Positions 1 to 5,601 of a stretch of 8,422 nt of DNA are shown in pieces; the first letter of the stretch is position 1; each line of letters opens with the position of its first letter. A model generated the notes under the pieces. That model did not search any database and was not told the origin of the DNA. It was given only the letters and a program-made list of their open reading frames with translations. The stretch is from positions 1-8,422 of the forward strand of contig CAMLDR010000177.1 in NCBI GenBank assembly GCA_946478775.1. Reading direction: 5' to 3'. The DNA comes from an uncultured Flavobacteriales bacterium (GTDB lineage: Bacteria > Bacteroidota > Bacteroidia > Flavobacteriales > Crocinitomicaceae). A program made the position numbers and the translations under genes.

Positions 1-242
1 AAATAGAATGGGTTTGGCTTTTGGAAACCCATCCAGATCTCTATGCTCAAGCCACAGAATATGAAAAAGATGGTTATTCCTGGATGGATTCAGAAACGTT
101 GGTAGAACTATCCCAAACAGAAAGAGTAGCTAGTATAAAAAAAGAACACTATTTACGTATGAACCGAAACAACCGGTCAAAATCTTGGAAGGACGCTATT
201 CTAGATGCTGAAGGAGAAGGTTGTGTAAGTTGTTTTGTTTAA
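1..242 (+). CDS. C-terminal fragment of a probable PAPS-reductase-like (DndC/SspD-type) sulfurtransferase
   Basis: The frame is open to the left edge (codons read I-E-W-V-W-L-L-E-T-H-P-D), so this is the 3' end of a larger gene. The TTG at 21 is inside it and is not a credible start. The visible part has a WLLETHPDLY stretch, then an acidic and basic helical stretch, and ends in GEGCVSCFV, a C-x2-C pair three residues from the terminus. From memory, this tail resembles those of proteins annotated as phosphoadenosine phosphosulfate reductase family, which in defence islands include DndC and SspD, ATP-pyrophosphatase-type enzymes that pass sulfur to DNA. The N-terminal PP-loop that would prove it lies outside the window. 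Support comes from context: a DGQHR protein and a cysteine desulfurase are close by. The stop is 3 bases before the next ATG, so it shares an operon with the nuclease gene. The fragment is certain; the family is a moderate-confidence inference. Confidence 0.5.
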   Translation, partial: IEWVWLLETHPDLYAQATEYEKDGYSWMDSETLVELSQTERVASIKKEHYLRMNRNNRSKSWKDAILDAEGEGCVSCFV

Positions 243-245
243 ACG

Positions 246-950
246 ATGGCATATAAAAACTTAAACCACTATTTCCAGACAAGCCCTATTAAAAATGGTT
301 TAGATTTAATTGATGTAGATTATTATACAATTACTGATTTACAGGAATTAAACAAAAAATTAGGGCGAGGTATTTATGCTTGGTATCTACTCCCTCCACC
401 TTTTGGAGATAACAGTTCCTTAAAATCTTATCATACCCTATTTTGGGATAAAAAGTTTGAAACTGGAATTAAAAGCAAATTAGGAGAGCAATACAAAGGA
501 ATAGTAGATTACGAGCTTAACGACAAGCTAAATAGTAAACTATCTAGTTTTGATTTTACAGGGCAAGATCATCAAAAAATATTGAGAATGACCAGCTTAC
601 TTTTTAGCAACCCATTGTATGTGGGACGATCAATTAATCTTGATGACCGTCTAAAATTGCACATCAAAGAATTAAGAAAATTTATTGATAATCCTGCACC
701 ATTCGATGAAGCATTTGATAATGTTATTGTAGAACTTGATTCAGACACTGAATCTTCATCTTTTGCCAAAAGAATAAGTAGTTATTTATTCAATACACTT
801 GGAAAAGAATCTTTTAAAAATAAAATATCGCTTAACTATTTTATCGTAAAAGTCATGACAATTAAATCGGACTCTTTTGATGATGAGGATTTAGTTGATT
901 TAGAATATTACATAAACCGAACATTTCGTCCAATAATTGGAAATCTTTAA
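246..950 (+). CDS. GIY-YIG family endonuclease, Eco29kI-like
   Basis: A 234-residue protein with a GIY-YIG nuclease core. It shows G42-I43-Y44 in RGIYAWY and Y125-V126-G127 in PLYVGRS, followed by R135 and H139 four residues apart (DDRLKLH), and near the end E220 in DLEYYINRTF with N233 in PIIGN. The type II enzyme Eco29kI uses a matching set of two tyrosines, an Arg and His four apart, a Glu and a later Asn, so the protein should be an active metal-dependent DNA endonuclease. About 80 residues separate GIY from YVG, much more than in minimal GIY-YIG domains; Eco29kI-type enzymes also carry insertions. No DNA methyltransferase is adjacent, as a classical type II system would have. The ATG lies 3 bases after the upstream stop, and the next gene starts 2 bases after this stop, so it is co-transcribed. 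It may cut DNA lacking (or carrying) the modification made by the neighbours; that role is inferred. Family confidence is good, specificity unknown. Confidence 0.8.
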   Translation: MAYKNLNHYFQTSPIKNGLDLIDVDYYTITDLQELNKKLGRGIYAWYLLPPPFGDNSSLKSYHTLFWDKKFETGIKSKLGEQYKGIVDYELNDKLNSKLSSFDFTGQDHQKILRMTSLLFSNPLYVGRSINLDDRLKLHIKELRKFIDNPAPFDEAFDNVIVELDSDTESSSFAKRISSYLFNTLGKESFKNKISLNYFIVKVMTIKSDSFDDEDLVDLEYYINRTFRPIIGNL

Positions 951-952
951 TT

Positions 953-1900
953 ATGAAATTTAGTAGTACAAACTCAGCCGCTATTCAACTCCATGGCACG
1001 ATTGGTGAATTTGAAACCAATAATAGTAATATTGTAATAAAATATTTCTCCACCATCGCTAACAACCGCGAGGAAGGATCCAGTTATCATGATCTCTTGA
1101 AGAGGCTTTCTCCAATGAGAGAAAAGACAGAAACCTCATCGATTGAAGATTTACAACAGTTATTGCAACGAGATCTTAATGATAATCGAGTAGCCAAGGA
1201 ATTAATCCCTTATTTAATTAACAAAGATCATATTAAATCTCACGTTACTTTTTTTCCTTCAATTTTGAGTGTTTTGATGCCGTCTGATTTTCTGCATTCT
1301 AGAAATAATTCAGAAATTGATGTAAAATATCCTAAAGCAACCTATGATAAGACAAAGAATGAATATTCTTACGAGGGAAGATGGACATATGAACAATATC
1401 GAGATGATGATGGCAATAATATTCCCTTGGCAAGAATATCAATTAATTTATCGAAAACAGAGATAATAGTTATTGATGGGCAGCACCGGTCTAATGCATT
1501 TCGAGCGATTTCACGCAGCTTCGATGGAAAAGGTAAAAACCAAATTTATCAAAATTTTTATTCTCATCTCGAACACGATTTACCAGCAAAACTGAATGCA
1601 GATCTGCCAGTGACACTAATATGGTTCGAATCAAAAAATACTGAAGAGACACAAATTAAACCCGAATTAATATCACGACAATTGTTTATTGATGTAAATA
1701 ATACTAGTAAATACATTAGTACATCTAGACTTATTTTATTAAATGATAAAAATCCCTCATCTCTACTAACGCGATTTTTTTATAGCTATATAGCCGAAAA
1801 CTATCGATTCAAAAACACTTCCTTATCACTTTTCCATTCAGGGTTTGATTATGACGATAATTTAAAAAACAAAACCAATCAACCATCACCATTGCCGTAA
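953..1900 (+). CDS. DGQHR-domain (DndB-like) protein, N-terminal part in frame 0
   Basis: A 315-residue frame holding the DGQHR signature (D175-R179, in IIVIDGQHRSNAFRA), followed by a conserved-looking LFIDVNNTSKYISTSRLILLND segment (about 244-265) and SLLTR at 270-273. The motif defines the DGQHR/DndB superfamily. DndB binds DNA and controls phosphorothioation in Dnd systems, and DpdB is a relative in 7-deazaguanine DNA modification. Residues 1-300 look intact, but the frame then ends in a low-quality tail (KTNQPSPLP). The -1 frame carries on with sequence that suits the family (TITIAVIVPESINYAFDWLFFGD). The switch point is A AAA AAC at 1864-1870, so this is probably the first half of one protein of about 672 residues. 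The start is the ATG 2 bases after the nuclease stop. DGQHR identity is strong. Whether the short form is a real product, only an intermediate, or the result of a one-base loss is open. Confidence 0.8.
   Translation: MKFSSTNSAAIQLHGTIGEFETNNSNIVIKYFSTIANNREEGSSYHDLLKRLSPMREKTETSSIEDLQQLLQRDLNDNRVAKELIPYLINKDHIKSHVTFFPSILSVLMPSDFLHSRNNSEIDVKYPKATYDKTKNEYSYEGRWTYEQYRDDDGNNIPLARISINLSKTEIIVIDGQHRSNAFRAISRSFDGKGKNQIYQNFYSHLEHDLPAKLNADLPVTLIWFESKNTEETQIKPELISRQLFIDVNNTSKYISTSRLILLNDKNPSSLLTRFFYSYIAENYRFKNTSLSLFHSGFDYDDNLKNKTNQPSPLP
1864..1870 (+). other. -1 ribosomal frameshift heptamer A AAA AAC (or site of a one-base loss)
   Basis: In the upstream reading frame the codons are TTA AAA AAC, so the bases 1864-1870 form a textbook X XXY YYZ slippery heptamer. 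Two-tRNA slippage by -1 reads AAA AAA and then CAA, entering exactly the frame that is open to 2970. A AAA AAC/G heptamers are used for programmed frameshifting in bacterial IS elements. The competing explanation is loss of one A from an originally longer run. Both explanations predict the same fused protein. Confidence 0.55.
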
Positions 1901-1944
1901 TTGTTCCTGAATCAATAAATTATGCTTTTGATTGGTTGTTTTTT
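1864..1944 (+). repeat. Inverted repeat (potential mRNA stem) enclosing and following the slippery site
   Basis: AACCAATCAA at 1873-1882 is perfectly complementary to TTGATTGGTT at 1928-1937. The match then extends outward: AAAAAAC at 1864-1870 pairs with GTTTTTT at 1938-1944, leaving AA at 1871-1872 as a two-base bulge. That gives 17 pairs around a 45-base loop. Downstream stems stimulate -1 frameshifting. Here the perfect 10-bp part starts only 2 bases after the heptamer, closer than the usual 5-9, and the outer pairs would include the slippery site itself. It could also merely reflect AT-rich composition, although a perfect 10-mer at this spot is notable. Confidence 0.45.
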
Positions 1945-2970
1945 GGAGATGTGAATTTTAATAAACTTCATAGATGGAAAGCAGGAGGAACATCTGTTCG
2001 GAAATATAAAGAACGGTTAGAGGATTATTTTGACACTTTTGTTGGGATTGTCGAAATTAAGCAAGATAACGACAATAATGATTATAAAGAAATTAAAACT
2101 GACAAATCCCTCGAGGATATTGAGAAAACTTTCAATAATGAGTTTGGTAGACATTATTATAATTTGCTGACCTCGTTTCCTTTATGTGGTCCCCATTTTG
2201 ATGCATGCGAAACACTTCAAAAACAGAAGGACGAAAGAACAAGTGAATGGGCAACTGAAAGCTGGCAGGAAGCTTGGGACAAATTATTCAAGGGTGGAGA
2301 AGGTCTTTATTATGTCTTTAGAAAATTAAAACCGAACCAACCTGGATACCAGATTTTTTCTTCTGCAGAAAGAATAATTGATGAATTTATTAAAGAGAGA
2401 AATTCAAAGTTTAATATCAAAAGCGATATGGTATCAAAAGCTTATGAGACCTTTAGGTCAGTAGCTTTTCAAACAGGATTAATTAAAGCTCTTGATACTT
2501 TTCACAGATCCATGAGAACACAATTTCATGATTCTATAAATAATTTTCAGACTAGACTTGAAGAAATAGAAAAAGAGGTATGGGTATATGCCTTGACTGA
2601 ATACAAGAATAATTTAATTAGAGAAATTCAACCGACTGATTGGCCTCTTTTCAAAAATATAATTTTACGTCTTATACAAAAGGAGGATGAATTTTACAAT
2701 GACCAGAATGCGATTTTGAATTCACCAGATGTAAGAATTGTTACTAGTAGATTTATTTCCAAAGTAGGAGATTTTGTTGGGGCAAATTTTAATAAGAGAA
2801 TTAATGAAGTAACTTATGATGAAATAACCCAAGTTATTAATATAGATGAAATATTAAATCAAGTAATTATAGAAGTTAAAACAATTTACAGACAACTAAA
2901 AACAAATCTTTTGGAACCAGATTATAAAACGATTTGTATTAATCATCTAAAGCCAAAAACATTAGGTTAA
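1936..2970 (+). CDS. C-terminal part of the DGQHR protein in the -1 frame
   Basis: The frame is open from 1861, just after an in-frame TAA at 1858-1860, to the TAA at 2968-2970. The first possible initiator is the TTG at 1936, but the 20-odd codons before it (through TIAVIVPESINYAFDW) already read as good protein. An independent start at 1936 is therefore unlikely; entry by a -1 shift at 1864-1870 is the better model. The region is charged and helix-rich (for example ETFRSVAFQTGLIKAL, then QTRLEEIEKEVWVYAL). It contains GGEGLYYVF and ends in a lysine-rich tail. I recognise no catalytic motif. Canonical DndB proteins are roughly half the length of the joined product, so most of this part is an extension of unknown role, perhaps for partner or DNA binding. 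Its stop overlaps the next start by one base (TAATG), which suggests translational coupling to the membrane protein. If the shift is a mutation rather than recoding, this is the broken half of a pseudogene. Confidence 0.65.
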   Translation: MFFGDVNFNKLHRWKAGGTSVRKYKERLEDYFDTFVGIVEIKQDNDNNDYKEIKTDKSLEDIEKTFNNEFGRHYYNLLTSFPLCGPHFDACETLQKQKDERTSEWATESWQEAWDKLFKGGEGLYYVFRKLKPNQPGYQIFSSAERIIDEFIKERNSKFNIKSDMVSKAYETFRSVAFQTGLIKALDTFHRSMRTQFHDSINNFQTRLEEIEKEVWVYALTEYKNNLIREIQPTDWPLFKNIILRLIQKEDEFYNDQNAILNSPDVRIVTSRFISKVGDFVGANFNKRINEVTYDEITQVINIDEILNQVIIEVKTIYRQLKTNLLEPDYKTICINHLKPKTLG

Positions 2971-3665
2971 TGGAATTTCTAAGCAAGAAAAAATTAATTA
3001 AACGGACTTTATGGATCTTGGGAATTGCGGCACTAATTTCATTTTGTGTCGGTTTATATTCATTGATTTATGTTCATGGCTCAAAAGAACCAATTAACAT
3101 AATCGGTGATTATGTGGGAGGTGTTGCAGGTGCATTTTGGACTTTATCAGGCTCACTTCTCGTTTTTATGGCATTTATCCTCCAACAGGATCAAATTAAC
3201 GATACAAGACAACAATTTTCTATTCAAAGTTTTGAAACATCATTTTACAACTTATTGAATTTCCATAATTTAAATGTTCAAAATATGGATATTGAAGAAT
3301 CTGTGGGGAAAAATTGTTTCCAATTAGTTTTCAGTCGGTTTAAGGGGATGATGAACAGTTCGGAAGTATCAAATTTGGACAAAAGAATAAAAAAATGTGG
3401 GGATGAGCTATTAAAACAATTCCCCTTGGATTTACCTCTTTATCTTGGCAGCATAGATGTAATAATTCAACATATTAAAGATGAGAAGTCGATCACAGAC
3501 AAATCAAAATATTATTTGATATTGTTTCGACAACTAACACATTTTGAAATAATTATCATTTATTATATGTCGTATAGCGAGACCAATTTAAATTCTTTTA
3601 TTGAAGAAGAAACAGTATCGGATTTATTTAAAGGTGTTTTAGATTCTGATATGTATTCATTCTAA
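2970..3665 (+). CDS. Putative phage abortive infection (putAbiC-like) membrane protein
   Basis: A 231-residue protein with two N-terminal hydrophobic segments (about residues 12-35 and 47-71) and then a cytoplasmic helical domain beginning QQDQINDTRQQFSIQSFETSFYNLLNFHN (about 72-100). Toward the end it has YLILFRQLTHFEIIIIYYMSY (about 182-202). This arrangement of two helices, then a Q-rich linker, an F-x-NLL-x-x-HN motif and a late L-x-x-x-x-(F/Y)E-(L/I) motif, matches my recollection of the putative AbiC family (Pfam putAbiC). Those proteins are linked to phage exclusion, with an unknown mechanism. It is somewhat short for the family but the key blocks are present. The ATG overlaps the preceding stop (TAATG), so translation is probably coupled to the DGQHR protein. 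It ends 2 bases from the convergent desulfurase, and I see no terminator between them. A role as inner-membrane effector of the operon is inferred. Confidence 0.65.
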   Translation: MEFLSKKKLIKRTLWILGIAALISFCVGLYSLIYVHGSKEPINIIGDYVGGVAGAFWTLSGSLLVFMAFILQQDQINDTRQQFSIQSFETSFYNLLNFHNLNVQNMDIEESVGKNCFQLVFSRFKGMMNSSEVSNLDKRIKKCGDELLKQFPLDLPLYLGSIDVIIQHIKDEKSITDKSKYYLILFRQLTHFEIIIIYYMSYSETNLNSFIEEETVSDLFKGVLDSDMYSF

Positions 3666-3667
3666 AT

Positions 3668-4708
3668 TTAACTAAGTGATATTCTTATGTTTTTTTCACT
3701 CTCATCTCCAATTGCCAAAAGCACATGAGATTGAGTCATAATATTAGAATTACAAGCGCTTCCGGTTGAAGCAACAAATTCTTTGTTTTTTTCAATCAAG
3801 AAATCTTCCGCATTTGTATTTAATAAACTTACACTTATAATATGCGGTGCTCTTGGTTGATCCTTAAAATTAATCAACCCAATGCTTTTTGAGGTGAAGT
3901 AATTCTCGATCTCCATCCTTCTGGCTTCCAAAGATTTTACCTTCTCACCAAATTCTTCAAAGGCAATTTTAGCTGCTTCCCCCATTCCAACAATTAAGGG
4001 AGTATTGTAAGTTCCCGCTCGCATTCCGTTTTCTTGTCCACCTCCATGAAGCAATGGCGTTAATTTAATTCCGGATTTGATATAAAGTACACCTATTCCT
4101 TTTGGTCCATTAAATTTATGCGCAGACATACAAAGCATATCGATATTATCAAGATCCACATCAACAGGGACTTTACCTATTGCCTGGGTGGCATCACAGA
4201 AAAAAACAACGCCTTTTTCCTTACATATTTTACCAATTGCTTGAATCTCCTGTATTATTCCAATTTCATTATTTACATACATCACACAAACTAGTCCGGT
4301 ATCATCTTTAATAGTCTGCTTTAGCTCCTCCAAGTTAATTAGTCCTTTCTCATCTACATTTAAATAAGAAACTTCACATCCTAACTCTTCCAAGTAAGAA
4401 CAAGTTTCCAAAACTGCTTTATGTTCTGTTTTAACTGTAATTATATGATTTCCTTTCGTGAATCCCTTTAAAGCCCAATTAATCGATTCTGTGGCTCCTG
4501 AAGTAAAGTAGATTTCTTTTGAATCGGCATTAATTAGTTGAGCAATATGTTTCCTTGATTCCTCTATAGCATTTTTAGCGATTTTACCATAAACATGATT
4601 ACTGCTCGCGTTCCCAAACAATTCTGTAAAATAAGGCAACATAGCCTTTAAAACTCTCTCATCAACGGGAGTTGTTGCAGCGGAATCAAGGTACTGTGGA
4701 AGCTTCAT
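3668..4708 (-). CDS. Cysteine desulfurase (IscS/NifS/DndA family), C-terminally shortened
   Basis: A 346-residue PLP-dependent fold-type I enzyme that takes sulfur from L-cysteine to form a persulfide. Visible landmarks are YLDSAATTP at the N-terminus, TSGATESIN (69-77), H96 in TEHKAVL, D172 and Q175 in CDATQAIG, the PLP lysine K198 in SAHKFNGPKG, GGGQENGMRAGTYNTP (222-237), and the catalytic cysteine C319 in ASTGSACNS. The protein ends IRISLS, 27 residues past C319. IscS and NifS run on for about 75 residues, and DndA-type enzymes for about 50, normally continuing with G-R-x-T-x-E-E-I. The tail, which in IscS helps dock the sulfur acceptor, is therefore missing. The stop lies 2 bases from the end of the convergent membrane-protein gene. 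By context this is likely the DndA/SspA-type sulfur donor for the island rather than the housekeeping IscS, but a housekeeping role cannot be excluded. The active site looks complete. Confidence 0.85.
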   Translation of the reverse strand: MKLPQYLDSAATTPVDERVLKAMLPYFTELFGNASSNHVYGKIAKNAIEESRKHIAQLINADSKEIYFTSGATESINWALKGFTKGNHIITVKTEHKAVLETCSYLEELGCEVSYLNVDEKGLINLEELKQTIKDDTGLVCVMYVNNEIGIIQEIQAIGKICKEKGVVFFCDATQAIGKVPVDVDLDNIDMLCMSAHKFNGPKGIGVLYIKSGIKLTPLLHGGGQENGMRAGTYNTPLIVGMGEAAKIAFEEFGEKVKSLEARRMEIENYFTSKSIGLINFKDQPRAPHIISVSLLNTNAEDFLIEKNKEFVASTGSACNSNIMTQSHVLLAIGDESEKNIRISLS

Positions 4709-4935
4709 ATCCTTTTGAATACGGTATTAAATTTCACCTTAAAATTAATCATAATCTGATTGATCAAGAGTTCAATTCAATTGTTCTATACTAAAGATGC
4801 TTTATTAGAAAGTTTAAATGAAAATAGTACGAGATACCTACGTATAACAACATCCCGATTTAATTAATAACGGGTATAGTTATTTTAGGCCGAAGCACCG
4901 TTTTAGGTCCTAAGTACATCAAGCATACATACTAG

Positions 4936-4978
4936 GTAGGTAGAGCGTAGGTAAAGCATAGGTAAAGCGTTGTTAAGC
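4936..4978 (+). repeat. Short tandem repeat, 11-bp unit, about four copies
   Basis: Successive units are GTAGGTAGAGC (4936-4946), GTAGGTAAAGC (4947-4957), ATAGGTAAAGC (4958-4968) and a degenerate 10-base GTTGTTAAGC (4969-4978). The 11-base period is close to one helical turn, so a bound protein would meet each copy on the same face. TACCTACG, the complement of part of the unit, occurs upstream at 4835-4842. Function is unknown: it could be an operator for the divergent genes or a replication-slippage relic. Confidence 0.6.
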
Positions 4979-5068
4979 GTCGTTTTGTTTATAACTGAAC
5001 AATTAACAGTTTTATTAACATGCAAAACCAAATCCCATTCCACTTCACCGCCATTACTTATTTCTCCG

Positions 5069-5076
5069 TACCTTTG
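5069..5076 (+). promoter_or_regulatory. Bacteroidota-type -7 promoter box TACCTTTG
   Basis: TACCTTTGCA matches the Bacteroidota sigma-A consensus TAnnTTTG and lies 21 bases before the ATG at 5098, so transcription would begin a few bases ahead of that codon. I see no good -33 TTG partner near 5046-5050. The box argues against translation starting at the earlier ATG at 5020. Confidence 0.6.
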
Positions 5077-5097
5077 CACAAATTTTTTACAAGTAAT

Positions 5098-5427
5098 ATG
5101 GAGCAGGCTGAATTCTTAGAACAAAAAGTATTTATTGATTTGAAAAACGTGAATGATGGTTTCGACGAGTCGGCTAATCCCCACTTCAACGAATGGGATT
5201 TCGCAATCGTACTGCAGCGCGCAGAATACTTTGGACTCGGGATTTATGAAATTCAGGCGTGGCTCGACGGTACTTTGTACGACATGGAAATCCACGAGCA
5301 TTTCAAAAAGAAAGCCACCGATCCTTCCTGGTATCAAAAAGCACTAACGACTTTTACCACGCAGCAAAAAGGATTGACTTTCACTGCATCTTATAAAGTT
5401 TCCGCAAAGCTTTTGGCAAGACAGTAA
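5098..5427 (+). CDS. Hypothetical protein, 109 residues
   Basis: Function not recognised. The protein begins MEQAEFLEQKVFIDL and is soluble, with no signal peptide or membrane segment. It is mixed in charge and rich in aromatics (NEWDFAIVLQRAEYFGLGIYEIQAWLDGTLYDMEIHEHFKK), with no cysteines and no clear catalytic motif. An in-frame ATG at 5020 would add 26 residues. I prefer 5098 because a TAnnTTTG promoter box sits at 5069-5076 inside that extension, and the extra residues (FHFTAITYFSVPLHKFFTSN) look like translated promoter DNA. It stands alone on the + strand, facing glyA across a shared terminator region, and its base composition resembles the core genes to the right rather than the AT-rich island. 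It is probably a lineage-restricted flavobacterial protein; that is inference. Confidence 0.6.
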   Translation: MEQAEFLEQKVFIDLKNVNDGFDESANPHFNEWDFAIVLQRAEYFGLGIYEIQAWLDGTLYDMEIHEHFKKKATDPSWYQKALTTFTTQQKGLTFTASYKVSAKLLARQ

Positions 5428-5456
5428 GCATTACCTGGTCTCGATTCAAAATAAAA

Positions 5457-5539
5457 CCACATAGGAACATAGTTTGTAACTCACAAAAGTGAGAAATAAA
5501 ATTCCATGGATTACCTATGTGAACTATCTATCTATGTGG
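5457..5539 (+). repeat. Imperfect inverted repeat downstream of the hypothetical gene
   Basis: The arms 5457-5474 and 5522-5539 match at 15 of 18 pairs (CCACATAGG... against ...CTATGTGG). A second copy, CCTATGTG at 5514-5521, can pair with the left arm instead. Inside the loop is a small perfect hairpin, CTCAC-AAAA-GTGAG (5480-5493). No T-run follows directly, so it is not a canonical terminator. It resembles a dispersed intergenic repeat or a 3'-end structure protecting the mRNA. Confidence 0.4.
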
Positions 5540-5550
5540 TAAAAATAAAA

Positions 5551-5582
5551 AAGTAGGGGCGGAAAATTTTCCGCCCCTACTT
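5551..5582. terminator. Strong palindromic rho-independent terminator, bidirectional
   Basis: A perfect 32-bp palindrome centred between 5566 and 5567. Its arm is AAGTAGGGGCGGAAAA, giving a GC-rich lower stem with an AAAATTTT centre that would form the loop. On the - strand, downstream of glyA, it runs straight into TTTTTTATTTTTA. On the + strand it is followed by TTGTTATG and then a run of eight T starting near 5591. It sits between convergent genes (stops at 5427 and 5602) and probably ends both transcripts, with glyA the main client. Confidence 0.85.
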
Positions 5583-5601
5583 GTTATGTGTTTTTTTTAT
5601 T

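Larger units (their letters stand above)
4709..5097. other. Noncoding boundary region between the island and core genes
   Basis: About 390 bases with no credible gene, provided the next gene starts at 5098. It must contain the promoter of the desulfurase on the - strand, but I find no TAnnTTTG box for it. It does hold CCCG...CGGG around a TTAATTAA core at 4853-4873, two copies of TTTTAGGYC (near 4885 and 4903), an 11-bp tandem repeat at 4936-4978, and the promoter of the downstream gene at its right end. Base composition changes across it from AT-rich to richer in G+C. I see no tRNA gene and no clear attachment site. Confidence 0.5.

Noticed and set aside
21..242. A complete 73-residue gene starting at TTG 21
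   Set aside because: The same frame is open to the left edge of the window with plausible protein sequence before the TTG, and the gene is packed directly against the next one. It is the end of a longer gene.
572..769. A 65-residue - strand frame
   Set aside because: It is antisense to the catalytic region of the GIY-YIG nuclease and has serine-rich shadow composition.
1936..2970. An independent gene starting at TTG 1936
   Set aside because: Protein-like sequence in this frame begins before 1936 and continues the DGQHR family region. No promoter or ribosome binding site is visible there.
3600..3680. A frameshift restoring the missing tail of the desulfurase on the - strand
   Set aside because: The shifted frame gives ISLVKFRMNTYQNLKHL, which does not align convincingly with the expected G-R-x-T-x-E-E-I segment and lies in DNA that codes for the AbiC-like protein.
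4936..4978. A CRISPR array
   Set aside because: The units are 11 bases, contiguous and without spacers, and no cas genes are near.
5480..5493. A small hairpin CTCAC-AAAA-GTGAG as a terminator of the + strand gene
   Set aside because: The stem is only 5 bp and is followed by an A-rich stretch rather than T's on the + strand.
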